A stretch of DNA of 49,026 bases from Minisyncoccus sp041650175 (lineage in GTDB: Bacteria > Patescibacteriota > Minisyncoccia > Minisyncoccales > Minisyncoccaceae). The position numbers and the translations under genes were made by a program. Below are positions 29,796 through 40,233 of this stretch, in pieces. The notes below the pieces were generated by a model, which saw only the letters and a program-made list of their open reading frames with translations, had not been told where the DNA came from and made no database searches. Location: the NCBI GenBank assembly GCA_041650175.1, contig JBAZLS010000005.1:1-49026 (forward strand), written 5' to 3'. Numbering within the stretch: the first letter of the stretch is position 1; every line of letters starts with the position of its first letter.

Positions 29796-31862
29796 ATGAA
29801 AAAAAATGAAGCAGAAAAAAGAATAGAAAAACTTAAAAAAACTATTGATTATTATAGAAGTCTTTATCATATTTATGACAAGCAAGAGATATCAGATGCC
29901 GCTCTCGACTCCTTAAAGAAGGAGCTTTTTGATTTAGAACAATTATTTCCAGAATTAATAACTTCTGATTCTCCTACTCAAAGGATAGGAGGTGAACCTT
30001 TGGAAGTATTTGAAAAAATAGCTCATTCTAAAATAATGACATCATTTCATGATGCTTTTGATAGGAAAGATATGGATAATTGGGAAGAAAGAAATAAAAA
30101 TTTCTTGAATAAAAATGACTGGAAAGATATTTATTATTATTGCGAATTAAAATTAGATGGACTTGCTATCGAATTAATATATAAAGAAGGATTGCTTGAA
30201 ATTGGCTCGACAAGGGGAGACGGAAAAATTGGAGAGAACGTGACCAATAACATTAAAACGATAGAAGCAATACCTTTGAAATTAAAAAGTAAAGAAGAAA
30301 TAATCAAAACATTAAAAAAGAAAAAACTTTATAATATTGCAGGAATAATAGATAAAAGCAATTTGAAAGAAGTCATCGTAAGAGGAGAGGCGGTTTTAAC
30401 AAAGAAAAATTTTGAAAAAATAAACAAAGAAAGAACAAAACAAGGATTATCACTCTTTGCCAATCCAAGGAATCTTGCTGCTGGATCTATCCGCCAATTA
30501 GATTCCAAAATTACTTCTTCTCGCCATCTTGATTCTGATGTTTATAGTTTAGTAACTGATTTAGGGCAAAAAACTCACGAAGAAGAACATTTTATTTTAG
30601 AGGCAATGGGATTTAAAACAAACAATAATTTTAATCGCTTATGTCATAATATGGATGAAGTTTTTGAATATTATCATTATTGGCAAGATAGAAGAGAAAA
30701 ATTACCTTATGAAGTAGATGGCGTTGTTGTTTCAATAAATAATAATCTTTTATTTGAAAAACTAGGAATCATCGGAAAAGCTCCCCGTGCTGGAATTGCA
30801 TTGAAGTTCCCCTTAGTAGAAGTTATAACAAAAATAAACGATATTATGGTTCAGGTTGGACGCACTGGCGCTATGACTCCAGTCGCATTATTAGAGCCAG
30901 TGAATGTCGGCGGAGTTATTGTTAGCAGAGCTACACTTCATAACGAAAAAGAGATTGAAAGATTAGGTTTGAAAATCGGTGATACAGTGGTTATCGGACG
31001 GGCAGGAGATGTTATTCCGGAAGTAATCAGAGTTTTTGAAGGGTTGAGAACCGGAAAGGAAAAAAGTTTCAAGATGCCCAAAAAATGTCCTTCTTGTAAT
31101 ACGTTGCTTGTTAAGCCTGATATTGAAGTTGTCTGGAGATGTCCGAATGAAAACTGTTTTGCAAGAAAAGTAAAATATTTTAACCATTTCATTTCACGGG
31201 GTGCTTTCAATATTGAAGGATTAGGAGGACGCATCATAGAGAGATTAATCGAAGAGGGGTTAGTTAAGGATCCATCAGATTTATTCGACCTGAAAGAAGG
31301 CGATTTATTCGGATTAGATAGATTTGGTGAAAAATCTGCTCGAAAACTTGTTTCCGCAATACAAGCAAAAAAGAAAGTTCCATTATCAAAATTCATTTAT
31401 TCCTTAGGAATCAGGAATGTCGGTCAAAAAACAGCTAATGATTTAGCATTCAAATTTGGAAGCATCGAAAAAATAAAAAATTCTACTTACGAAGAAATGG
31501 AAAATATAAAGGATATTGGCCCTGTTGTCGGGAGTTCAATTATTGAATGGTTTAATAATAACAATAATCTTGATTTTCTGGATAAGATGAAAGAAAAAGA
31601 TGTCTGGTATGAAGCAGAAGAGAAAAAAAGCAATAAGTTATTTGGAATAAAATTTGTCTTGACGGGAACATTATCTTCGCTTAAAAGAGAAGAAGCAGAA
31701 CAGATGATAGTTGCCTTGGGTGGAGAATTTTCTTCAAGTGTTTCAATTAAAACCGACTATGTGATTATTGGCGAGAACCCAGGGTCTAAGTATGATAAGG
31801 CAAAAGAGCTGGGAATAAAAATATTAGAAGAGAAAGATTTTTTAAAATTATTAAAAAAGTAA
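29796..31862 (+). CDS. ligA: NAD+-dependent DNA ligase
   Basis: This 688-residue enzyme seals nicks using NAD+. The adenylated lysine is K119 in ELKLDGL. The OB-fold contains PVNVGGVIVSRATLHN, and the zinc finger uses C431, C434, C449 and C454. Helix-hairpin-helix repeats follow (FIYSLGIRNVGQKTAND, IKDIGPVVGSSI), and a C-terminal BRCT domain starts about residue 615 (FGIKFVLTGTLSSLKREEAE). All domains are intact. It is 10 bp downstream of the last pseudopilin and 21 bp upstream of rodA, so it may be carried on the pilus transcript. Confidence 0.97.
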   Translation: MKKNEAEKRIEKLKKTIDYYRSLYHIYDKQEISDAALDSLKKELFDLEQLFPELITSDSPTQRIGGEPLEVFEKIAHSKIMTSFHDAFDRKDMDNWEERNKNFLNKNDWKDIYYYCELKLDGLAIELIYKEGLLEIGSTRGDGKIGENVTNNIKTIEAIPLKLKSKEEIIKTLKKKKLYNIAGIIDKSNLKEVIVRGEAVLTKKNFEKINKERTKQGLSLFANPRNLAAGSIRQLDSKITSSRHLDSDVYSLVTDLGQKTHEEEHFILEAMGFKTNNNFNRLCHNMDEVFEYYHYWQDRREKLPYEVDGVVVSINNNLLFEKLGIIGKAPRAGIALKFPLVEVITKINDIMVQVGRTGAMTPVALLEPVNVGGVIVSRATLHNEKEIERLGLKIGDTVVIGRAGDVIPEVIRVFEGLRTGKEKSFKMPKKCPSCNTLLVKPDIEVVWRCPNENCFARKVKYFNHFISRGAFNIEGLGGRIIERLIEEGLVKDPSDLFDLKEGDLFGLDRFGEKSARKLVSAIQAKKKVPLSKFIYSLGIRNVGQKTANDLAFKFGSIEKIKNSTYEEMENIKDIGPVVGSSIIEWFNNNNNLDFLDKMKEKDVWYEAEEKKSNKLFGIKFVLTGTLSSLKREEAEQMIVALGGEFSSSVSIKTDYVIIGENPGSKYDKAKELGIKILEEKDFLKLLKK

Positions 31863-31883
31863 TTATTAATAATCCATAACAAC

Positions 31884-32984
31884 GTGTCGATTTGGAATCA
31901 TATTAAAAAATTTGATTGGCAACTTAGCGGTTCGGCAATATTACTCGTAATTATCGGATTGGTTTCGATTTGGAGTTCAAGCACCAGTATTTCCACTAGC
32001 AACGATTACAGTAATCTTTATAAACAATTATTTTTTTTGGGTGTGAGTATCTCTGCAATGATCGGAATTAGTTTTATTGATAATAGGACAATTAGAGAAA
32101 ATCCTATTGCAATGTTTCTTTTTTACTGTTTCTGTATAATATTATTATTTGGAGTTTTTTTTCTTCCCGAAATAAGAGGCATTAAATCATGGTATAAGAT
32201 TGGATTTGCTTCCTTTGATCCGATAGAACCGACAAAATTAATATTGATATTAATTTTAGCAAAATATTTTTCTAGCAGGCACATTGAGCTTTATAAATTA
32301 AAACATATTCTTTATTCTGGAATTTACGTTGGGATACCAGCGATATTAATATTTCTTCATCCAGAATTTGGTTCAGTAGCTATTATTCTTTCAATTTGGT
32401 TATCCATCCTTCTTATTTCGGGAATTCGAATCCGTCATTTTATTTTGATTCTAATAGTTTTTTCCTTGACTCTTGTATTAGGCTGGAATGTTCTCTTGAA
32501 AGATTATCAAAAAGAGCGTCTCCTTGGTTTTGTAACACCGCAAGAGGATCCGCTTGGACGTAATTGGAATCAGAATCAATCAAAAATAAGCATAGGAGCA
32601 GGAGGTCTTTTTGGGGAAGGAATAAGGAATGGCTCACAAACTCAAAATGGATTCTTACCTGAACCGCATACGGATTTTATATTTTCTGCCATTGCTGAAG
32701 AAATGGGATTTGTTGGAATTTGTATCCTTTTAGGTACATTTATGTTATTTTTTTCAAGAATACTTCATATTGCCCTTAATGCGCATTCAAATTTTTGTCG
32801 TCTATTCGCTTCAGGCGTAGCTATTTCTATTTTTGCTCAGATGTTTATAAATATAGCAATGAATTTGGGACTTTTGCCAGTCATTGGAATTCCATTACCC
32901 ATGGTCAGTTATGGAGGAAGCAATCTTTTATTCAGTTTCATTGCAATTGGAATACTGCAGAATATGAAAATAACTGAATCTTAG
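31884..32984 (+). CDS. rodA: RodA/FtsW-family peptidoglycan polymerase
   Basis: This 366-residue SEDS-family membrane glycosyltransferase has about ten membrane helices. The signatures are FDPIEPTKLILILILAKYFS, QNQSKISIGAGGLFGEGI, LPEPHTDFIFSAIAEEMGF and LGLLPVIGIPLPMVSYGGS. It builds cell-wall glycan with a partner penicillin-binding protein. The start is a GTG. Motifs fit RodA better than FtsW, but no mreB or PBP gene is nearby to decide. Confidence 0.92.
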   Translation: MSIWNHIKKFDWQLSGSAILLVIIGLVSIWSSSTSISTSNDYSNLYKQLFFLGVSISAMIGISFIDNRTIRENPIAMFLFYCFCIILLFGVFFLPEIRGIKSWYKIGFASFDPIEPTKLILILILAKYFSSRHIELYKLKHILYSGIYVGIPAILIFLHPEFGSVAIILSIWLSILLISGIRIRHFILILIVFSLTLVLGWNVLLKDYQKERLLGFVTPQEDPLGRNWNQNQSKISIGAGGLFGEGIRNGSQTQNGFLPEPHTDFIFSAIAEEMGFVGICILLGTFMLFFSRILHIALNAHSNFCRLFASGVAISIFAQMFINIAMNLGLLPVIGIPLPMVSYGGSNLLFSFIAIGILQNMKITES

Positions 32985-33082
32985 ATTATTATTTCCACCA
33001 TCCTTTTTCATCGTTTTCTTTTATCATTAATAACCATTTTATCCTATCTTTTCCCTTATCATTCCAGCTACCTTTATTCCTT

Positions 33083-33131
33083 TGTCATTCCAGATTGCCC
33101 GCCTATGGAGGGGCGAAAGCAGGAATCTCAT
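33083..33131. repeat. REP-like element
   Basis: TTGTCATTCCAGATTGCCCG, an imperfect inverted core, then GGGGCGAAAGCAGGAATCTCA. The ends (GTCATTCC ... GGAATC) form an inverted repeat typical of dispersed palindromic elements. A second half-copy (ATCATTCC) lies at about 33059. Confidence 0.5.
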
Positions 33132-33195
33132 AAAATATTTATCCCCTTTCTTCTGTGGATTAAAAACTTGCAATTTATTTAAAGATTTGCATATC

Positions 33196-33224
33196 TTGAC
33201 ACGTTCGTATATTTTTGATATCAT
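33196..33224 (+). promoter_or_regulatory. Promoter of rpoBC
   Basis: The -35 TTGACA (33196-33201), exactly 17 bp, then -10 TATCAT (33219-33224). It lies 167 bp upstream of the rpoB start codon, giving a long leader with a terminator-like hairpin. Confidence 0.65.
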
Positions 33225-33318
33225 AATTTTAATTTGTAAGCTGTTAGGATTAGTAAGTGAAATAATTTATTAATATCTTGACTAAGATAACTTTTTGTTG
33301 TTTCTAATCTTATATTAA

Positions 33319-33346
33319 ACCCCAATAATAAATTGAGGTATTTTTT
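33319..33346 (+). terminator. Attenuator-like hairpin before rpoB
   Basis: ACCCCAAT (33319-33326) and ATTGAGGT (33332-33339) form an 8-bp stem with one mismatch, followed by A and six T residues. It lies between the promoter and the rpoB start, where it could act as an attenuator. Confidence 0.5.
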
Positions 33347-33390
33347 GTTGTAAGAATGCCTTATTTTATAGCTCTTAACCAAGAAAAATT

Positions 33391-36300
33391 ATGAAAAATA
33401 AATTAAAAGATTTCTCAAAAAATAAGATTTCTTATCCATTACCAAGTCTTATTTTTTTACAGAAGGAAAGTGGCAGGCAATTATGGGAAGAAGAGTTGAA
33501 AGATCTTTTCGCCGAAATATCTCCTATTAAGGATTATGCTGGCAAAGAATTTGAATTATATTTTACTGATTACAAACTTGGAAAGCCGAACTATATTTGT
33601 GGCTATGATGCAAAAGAAAATAATGATTCGTTTGTTGCGCCACTTAGAGTTAAGGTAAAATTAGTGAATCTAAAAACAAAAAGAAGCCAAGAACAAGAAA
33701 TTTTCTTTGGCAATTTTCCGCTTTTAACCGAAAGAGGAACTTTTGTTTTGAATGGAGTTGAAAGAGTTGTAATCTCACAATTAATCAGGTCTCCAGGAGT
33801 ATTTTTCCCTTTAAATATCAATAAAGGAAGGAGATGTTTTGCTGCAAAATTAATTCCTAATAGAGGTTCTTGGCTAGAATTTGAAACAGAAGCTAATGGA
33901 TCAATTATGGTAAAAGTTGATAGGAAAAGAAAAGTTTCATTTACCACTTTGCTCAAAGCGCTTGGAGGTTATTCTGATAATGACATCAAGGAAATGTTTA
34001 TGGGTTATGACGATGGAGAAGTTGCATATATTTCTGAGAGCTTAAAAAGAGATCCAGCTAAAACTCAAGAAGAAGCCTTGCTTGAGATATACCAAAGATT
34101 GCGTTCTGGTGAAATGGTAAATCCAGATTCTGCTCGAGAATTGATTTTTAATATGTTTTATAATTTTGATCGTTATGACTTATCTAAAGTAGGAAGATGG
34201 AAAATCTGGTCAAGAATTCCTGACTTAAAACCTAAAAAGGATAGAGATGTTGTTAAAGAAGATAGAATTCTTTCTATTGAAGATATTGTTGCAATTATCA
34301 AAGAAGTTATTCGTTTAAATAAAGATCCCTATGCCAATCCAGACCAGATTGATCACTTAGGCAATAGAAGAGTAAGGACACTATCAGAACTTTTATCAAA
34401 TAAACTAAGAGTTGGATTATCAAGAATGGTCAGGATTGCTAAGGATAGAATGTCTACTCTTGAATTTGAAAATTTAACTCCAATGCAAATTGTAAATCCT
34501 CGACCTTTTACTGCTCAAGTAACGCAATTTTTTACCGCTAGCCAGTTTTCACAATTTATGGATAATGTAAATCCGCTATCAGAATTGGAACATAAAAGAC
34601 GTTTAACAGCTACTGGCCCCGGAGGTTTGACTAGAGAAAGAGCAGGTTTTGAAGTTAGAGATGTACAACCATCGCATTATGGCAGGATTTGTCCAATTGA
34701 AACTCCAGAAGGACCAAACGTTGGTTTAGTTATGCACTTAGCGCTTTATTCCAGATTAAATCCTTATGGATTTTTAGAAACTCCGTATTATAAAGTAGAA
34801 AAAGCCAAGGTAACAAAAGACATTTTTTATCTAGATGCAAATGCTGAAGAAAGATATAATATTGCTGCTGCAAGTATTGTCATCGATGATAATGGAAAAA
34901 TTCTGAACGAAAGAGTAGAAGCTAGGATTAAAGGTGAAGCAGGTGAGATTGAAAGAGAAAAAATCGATTTTGTTGATGTTAATCCTCAACAGTTTTGTTC
35001 TGTTGCTACTTCATTGATTCCATTTTTGCAGAATGATGATGCAAACAGAGCTCAAATGGGTTCAAACATGCAGAGGCAAGCTGTACCATTAGTTTGTCCA
35101 GAGGCTCCATATGTTGGAACTGGAATGGAAGCTTATGTTGCTAGGGATTCAGGACAAGTTACAATGGCAGAAGAAGCAGGAAAGGTTACTTATGTAGATG
35201 CAAGAGAAATCAGGGTCAAGGAAAAGAAATCAGGAGAGACAAAAATTTATAAATTAAGAAATTTTGACCGTACTAATCAATATACATGTTTTCATCAGCG
35301 AGCAGTTGCGAATAAAGGAGAAGAAGTCAAGAAAGGAGATATTTTAGCAGAAGGAGGCTCTATTGCTGATGGCAAATTGAGCTTAGGAAGAAATTTATTA
35401 GTATCATTTATTTCTTGGAGAGGCAATACTTTTGAAGATGCTATTGTCTTATCTCAAAGATTGGTAAAAGAGGATTATTTTACTTCTATACATATCGAAG
35501 ATTTTTTCTGTGATGTAAGAGAAACAAAAATTGGACCAGAAGTAACAACATCAGATATTCCTAATGTCGGTGAAGATAAATTAAGAGACTTAGACGAAGA
35601 AGGCATAGTCAGGATTGGAGCTGAAGTGGGGCCTAATGATATTTTAGTCGGAAAGATTTCACCAAAAGGTGAGGCTGACTTAAGCGCAGAAGAACGTTTG
35701 CTCAGAGCTATTTTTGGAGAAAAAGCAAAAGAAGTTAAAGATACTTCACTTCGCCTAGAACATGGAAAAAGAGGCAGGATTACAGATGTCAAAATATTTT
35801 CTCGCACAGACGGATACGCACTTGAACCAGGTGTTATAAAAAGAATTAGGGTTAGAATTTCCGAACTTAGAAAAATCCAAGTCGGTGATAAATTAGCTGG
35901 CCGTCATGGTAATAAGGGTATTATTGCAAAAATTTTGCCTCCAGAAGAAATGCCCTATTTAGAAGATGGAACTCCAGTTGACATTATTTTAAATCCATTA
36001 TCAGTTGCATCAAGAATGAATTTAGGACAAATACTTGAAACTCATCTTGGTTTAGCGGTGCAAAAAAATGGTTATTCATGCGCTACTTCATCTCTTTCAG
36101 GCGCAAAGGAAGAAGATATCAGAGATGAACTTAAAAAAGCTGGCTATCCTGAAGATGGAAAACTAAAATTATTTGATCCTGAAACAGGAGATTTCTTCCC
36201 AGAAAAAATTACTGTTGGTTATATTTATATGCTTAAATTAGCTCATATGGTGGAAGACAAAATCCATATGCGTTCAATCGGGCCTTATTCATTGATTACT

Positions 36301-36579
36301 CAGCAGCCATTAGGAGGTAAGGCTCAATTTGGAGGACAGAGATTTGGTGAAATGGAAGTCTGGGCTCTTGAGGGATATGGAGCTGCTTACACTCTTCAAG
36401 AAATGTTAACCATCAAATCAGATGATGTTTTAGGCCGAGCTGCAACTTATGAATCTATTTTAAAAGGAGAAAAAATCAAAAGTCCGAATATTCCTGCTGC
36501 ATTCAATCTTTTACTTGCAGAATTAAAAGCTCTTTCTTTGAATATTATTATCAAAGGAAAAATTGAGGAAGAAGAATAA
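33391..36579 (+). CDS. rpoB: RNA polymerase beta subunit
   Basis: This 1062-residue subunit is shorter than E. coli beta (1342), as in other CPR bacteria, through loss of lineage-specific insertions. Core motifs are intact: the rifampicin-region RLTATGPGGLTRERAGFEVR, GRICPIETPEGPNVGL (431-446), AQMGSNMQRQAVPL, and KLAGRHGNKGII from K834 near the active site. The C-terminal clamp segment GGQRFGEMEVWALEGYGA is present. rpoC follows after 24 bp. Confidence 0.98.
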   Translation: MKNKLKDFSKNKISYPLPSLIFLQKESGRQLWEEELKDLFAEISPIKDYAGKEFELYFTDYKLGKPNYICGYDAKENNDSFVAPLRVKVKLVNLKTKRSQEQEIFFGNFPLLTERGTFVLNGVERVVISQLIRSPGVFFPLNINKGRRCFAAKLIPNRGSWLEFETEANGSIMVKVDRKRKVSFTTLLKALGGYSDNDIKEMFMGYDDGEVAYISESLKRDPAKTQEEALLEIYQRLRSGEMVNPDSARELIFNMFYNFDRYDLSKVGRWKIWSRIPDLKPKKDRDVVKEDRILSIEDIVAIIKEVIRLNKDPYANPDQIDHLGNRRVRTLSELLSNKLRVGLSRMVRIAKDRMSTLEFENLTPMQIVNPRPFTAQVTQFFTASQFSQFMDNVNPLSELEHKRRLTATGPGGLTRERAGFEVRDVQPSHYGRICPIETPEGPNVGLVMHLALYSRLNPYGFLETPYYKVEKAKVTKDIFYLDANAEERYNIAAASIVIDDNGKILNERVEARIKGEAGEIEREKIDFVDVNPQQFCSVATSLIPFLQNDDANRAQMGSNMQRQAVPLVCPEAPYVGTGMEAYVARDSGQVTMAEEAGKVTYVDAREIRVKEKKSGETKIYKLRNFDRTNQYTCFHQRAVANKGEEVKKGDILAEGGSIADGKLSLGRNLLVSFISWRGNTFEDAIVLSQRLVKEDYFTSIHIEDFFCDVRETKIGPEVTTSDIPNVGEDKLRDLDEEGIVRIGAEVGPNDILVGKISPKGEADLSAEERLLRAIFGEKAKEVKDTSLRLEHGKRGRITDVKIFSRTDGYALEPGVIKRIRVRISELRKIQVGDKLAGRHGNKGIIAKILPPEEMPYLEDGTPVDIILNPLSVASRMNLGQILETHLGLAVQKNGYSCATSSLSGAKEEDIRDELKKAGYPEDGKLKLFDPETGDFFPEKITVGYIYMLKLAHMVEDKIHMRSIGPYSLITQQPLGGKAQFGGQRFGEMEVWALEGYGAAYTLQEMLTIKSDDVLGRAATYESILKGEKIKSPNIPAAFNLLLAELKALSLNIIIKGKIEEEE

Positions 36580-36603
36580 TAAACAATTAAACTAAAAAGA
36601 ACT

Positions 36604-39600
36604 ATGTTTGTTTCCAATCTTGAATCGATTAAAATCAAATTGGCTTCCTCTGAAGAGATTTTGAACTGGTCTTTTGGGGAGGTCACAAAACCCGAAACTA
36701 TTAATTATAGAACTCAAAGACCTGAAAAAGACGGACTTTTCTGTGAAAAAATTTTTGGACCAACCAAAGATTATGAATGCTTTTGCGGAAAATATAAAAG
36801 GATAAGATATAAGGGAATTATTTGTGATCGTTGCGGTGTTGAAGTTACAAAATCATCAGTAAGGCGTGAAAGGATGGGGCATATCAAATTAGCCAGTCCA
36901 GTTTCTCATATTTGGTTTTTAAAAGGTATGCCTTCAAGGATAGGTATGGTTTTGGGTTTACCTGTCCATAAAGTTGAGGAAGTTATTTATTTTGTTTCAT
37001 ATGTCATCACTAGAGTTGATGAAAATCTTAAGGCAAATATTCTTGAAGAAATTGAAGACGAGCACAAATCAAAAATAAAAGAAATCAAAAAAAGTATTGA
37101 GAATTCTAAAGATTCCGACAAAGTAAAAGAAAAACATTTAGTCGAAGCTTTGTCAGGATTAAAAGATGCAAAAGATAAGGCGAAACAAGAGGTAAACAGT
37201 ATTAAGCCTATGCAAATACTGACCGAGCTTGAATATCATCGATTATCTCTTAAATATGGAGAAGTTTTTGATGCCGGAACAGGAGCTGAAATTATCAAGG
37301 ATATTTTCAAGGGATTAGTATTAAGCAATGAGATTAAAAAGATTGAAGAACAGCTTGATGGAAAAAAATCTACCGAAGAAAAAAGAACAATCTTAAGAAG
37401 ATTAAAACTTTTCAAAGAAATGAATCAGTCTGGAGTAAGGCCAGAATGGATGTTTATAGATGTCTTACCAGTTTTACCGCCAGACTTGAGACCAATGGTT
37501 CAATTAGACGGAGGCAGGTATGCATCTTCTGATTTGAATGATTTATATAGAAGGGTAATTAATAGGAATAATCGTTTAAAATATTTGCTTGAAATTAGTG
37601 CGCCAGAAGTTATTGTCAGAAATGAAAAAAGAATGTTGCAAGAAGCAGTTGATGCATTAATTGATAACAAGATGAGAAAAGGAACAACTACTCAAGCTAG
37701 TACTGGAGGCAGAAGATTGCTCAAAAGTTTAGCAGATATGCTTCAGGGAAAACAAGGAAGATTTAGACAAAATTTGCTCGGAAAAAGAGTTGATTATTCG
37801 GGAAGAAGTGTAATCGTTGTCGGTTCTAATCTGAGTCTCGACCAATGCGGTGTCCCAAAGCAGATGGCTCTAGAATTATTTAAGCCATTCGTTATTAAAA
37901 AAATCTTAGAAAAAGAATTAGCTTATAATGTACGAGGAGCTACTCGCTTGATTGAAGAGGAGGTTGATGAAGTTTGGGCAGCTTTGGAAGAAGTAGTAAA
38001 GGACAAAGTTGTTCTTCTAAACAGAGCACCAACTCTACACCGTTTAGGAGTTCAAGGATTTCATCCTGTATTAATCGAAGGAGAAGCTATTCGTTTACAT
38101 CCGCTTGTTTGTACTGCCTTTAATGCAGATTTTGATGGAGACCAAATGGCTATACACGTGCCACTATCAGATGAAGCCCAGCAAGAGGCAAGAGAAAGAA
38201 TGTTGTCAGCTGTAAATCTTTTGCGTCCAGCGACTGGAGACCCTATTGCTATTCCAACTAAAGATATGGTTTTAGGCTGTTATTATTTAACAAAAATTGC
38301 TCAAGGAGCTTTGGGAGAAGGAAAAATATTTGCTTCTTTTGAAGACGCTATTATGGCTCATGATCAGAAAAAAATTGATTTGCGAGCTTTAATAAAAGTA
38401 AGAATTGATGGAGCATTTATTGAAACTAGCGTTGGAAGAATTTTCTTTAATGAAATTTTACCAGATGGATTTGAATATCAAAATGAAGTAATGGATTCTA
38501 AGAATGTCAAGAAAGCAATTAATAAAATCGTAGATTTATATGGAAACGATGCTGCTATTACTTTAGATAAGATTAAGGCATTAGGATTTAAATATGCAAC
38601 TTTGTCCGGCATCACTTGGGGAATGGGTGACTTAACGATTCCAAAAGAGAAAAAAGGCTTGATTGCTGAAGCAGAAAAGAAAATTACTGTTGTAGAAGAT
38701 TATTATGAGAAAGGTCTTCTTTCAAAAGAAGAAAAGATTAATCAAGTTATTGAGGTTTGGAAAAAAGTCAAAAATGAAATTGAAAAACTAGTTCCGAAGT
38801 CAATTTCTTCTGCTAGTCCAGTTTTTTCAATTGTTGATTCTGGATCAAGAGGTTCTTGGTCTCAACCAGTCCAGATGTGCGGTATGAAAGGTCTTGTTGC
38901 TAGCCCGTCTGGCCGTGTCATCGAACTTCCTATTAAAAATTGCTTCAAAGAAGGATTTGATGTACTTGAATATTTTATTTCTACTCACGGTGCTAGAAAA
39001 GGAACTGCTGATACTGCTCTTAGAACTTCAACATCTGGATATCTGACTAGAAGGTTGGTAGATGTCGCTCATGATGTTATAATTAGTGATGATGATTGCG
39101 GAGACACTGCTGGCGTTCTTATGCGTAGGAGTGATTCTGAAGAAGTAAATCAAGATTTTGTCCATAAATTATTTGGCAGAGTTTGTATGGAGAACGTCAA
39201 AGATACTGGATCAGGAGAAGTGATTGTAAAAAATGGAGAATATATCACACTTAAAGCTGCTCAAAGAATTAAAGAATTGAATATTGAAACCGTTAAGGTT
39301 AGATCGCCATTGGCCTGTAAATGTGTTCGGGGTATTTGCAAGAAATGTTATGGCCTTGACTTAGGATGGAAGAAAATTATTGACTTAGGTGAAGCAGTTG
39401 GCGTTATTGCGGCTCAAGTAATTGGTGAACCGGGCACACAGTTAACTATGAGAACATTCCATACTGGAGGTGTGGCAGGGGAAGCAGATATTACTCGAGG
39501 TCTTCCAAGAGTTGAAGAGGTCTTTGAGAGAAGATCTCCTAAAGGTGAAGCTGAAATGGCTGCTAAAGATGGACGAATTCTTGAGATTAATGAAAAAGAA

Positions 39601-40215
39601 GGTAAAATAAAAATGATTCCAATCAAAGGAGGAAAAGAGGCTGACAAAGAAGATGCAATTGAATATGAAGTTCCTTTGAATACAGAAATCCTTGTTAAAA
39701 AGGATGATATAGTTAAAAAAGGACAAGTATTATGTGCAGGATCACTTGATTTGAAAAAATTATTCAAGTTGATGGGAGAAGAAGAAGCAAGAAGTTATAT
39801 TATTAAAGAAATTCAAAAAGTTTATGTTTCTCAGGGGGTATCAATCCATGATAAGCATGTCGAAATTATCGTCAAGCAGATGTTCTCAAGAAGCAAGATA
39901 AAAGATCCAGGAGATAGTTTCTTCAGCGAGGAAGAGATAATTTCTAAAGCAAGGCTTTTAGAAGAAAATGAAAAGCTGGAAAAGGACGGCAAAAAACCAA
40001 TTATTGGAGAAACAATTATTCTTGGTATTTCGAAAGTTGCATTAAATACAGATAGTTTCTTGTCTGCAGCATCATTTCAAGAAACATCAAGGATTTTAAT
40101 CGAATCGTCTCTTCGAGGAGAAGAAGATAAGCTTCGAGGATTAAAAGAAAATGTTATTTTAGGAAAACTTGTTCCAATTGGGACTGGATATGATAAAAAT
40201 AAAAAATATAAATAA
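36604..40215 (+). CDS. rpoC: RNA polymerase beta' subunit
   Basis: This 1203-residue subunit carries the catalytic NADFDGDQM with D509, D511 and D513 binding Mg2+. The N-terminal zinc ribbon uses C59, C61, C74 and C77. A second zinc site uses DDCGDT with CKCVRGICKKCYG. The bridge helix/trigger loop region GEPGTQLTMRTFHTGGVAG is intact. Co-transcribed with rpoB. The ftsK gene starts 18 bp after its stop. Confidence 0.98.
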   Translation: MFVSNLESIKIKLASSEEILNWSFGEVTKPETINYRTQRPEKDGLFCEKIFGPTKDYECFCGKYKRIRYKGIICDRCGVEVTKSSVRRERMGHIKLASPVSHIWFLKGMPSRIGMVLGLPVHKVEEVIYFVSYVITRVDENLKANILEEIEDEHKSKIKEIKKSIENSKDSDKVKEKHLVEALSGLKDAKDKAKQEVNSIKPMQILTELEYHRLSLKYGEVFDAGTGAEIIKDIFKGLVLSNEIKKIEEQLDGKKSTEEKRTILRRLKLFKEMNQSGVRPEWMFIDVLPVLPPDLRPMVQLDGGRYASSDLNDLYRRVINRNNRLKYLLEISAPEVIVRNEKRMLQEAVDALIDNKMRKGTTTQASTGGRRLLKSLADMLQGKQGRFRQNLLGKRVDYSGRSVIVVGSNLSLDQCGVPKQMALELFKPFVIKKILEKELAYNVRGATRLIEEEVDEVWAALEEVVKDKVVLLNRAPTLHRLGVQGFHPVLIEGEAIRLHPLVCTAFNADFDGDQMAIHVPLSDEAQQEARERMLSAVNLLRPATGDPIAIPTKDMVLGCYYLTKIAQGALGEGKIFASFEDAIMAHDQKKIDLRALIKVRIDGAFIETSVGRIFFNEILPDGFEYQNEVMDSKNVKKAINKIVDLYGNDAAITLDKIKALGFKYATLSGITWGMGDLTIPKEKKGLIAEAEKKITVVEDYYEKGLLSKEEKINQVIEVWKKVKNEIEKLVPKSISSASPVFSIVDSGSRGSWSQPVQMCGMKGLVASPSGRVIELPIKNCFKEGFDVLEYFISTHGARKGTADTALRTSTSGYLTRRLVDVAHDVIISDDDCGDTAGVLMRRSDSEEVNQDFVHKLFGRVCMENVKDTGSGEVIVKNGEYITLKAAQRIKELNIETVKVRSPLACKCVRGICKKCYGLDLGWKKIIDLGEAVGVIAAQVIGEPGTQLTMRTFHTGGVAGEADITRGLPRVEEVFERRSPKGEAEMAAKDGRILEINEKEGKIKMIPIKGGKEADKEDAIEYEVPLNTEILVKKDDIVKKGQVLCAGSLDLKKLFKLMGEEEARSYIIKEIQKVYVSQGVSIHDKHVEIIVKQMFSRSKIKDPGDSFFSEEEIISKARLLEENEKLEKDGKKPIIGETIILGISKVALNTDSFLSAASFQETSRILIESSLRGEEDKLRGLKENVILGKLVPIGTGYDKNKKYK

Positions 40216-40233
40216 AAAATCTGTCTCTAAGCT

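Larger units (their letters stand above)
32985..33390. other. Leader region of the RNA polymerase operon
   Basis: 406 bp without a credible gene. It contains REP-like repeats at 33058-33131, a good promoter at 33196-33224 and a terminator-like hairpin at 33319-33346, then an A-rich run before rpoB. Confidence 0.7.

Noticed and set aside
33603..39767. Several minus-strand open frames inside rpoB and rpoC
   Set aside because: They are shadows of strongly conserved plus-strand genes.
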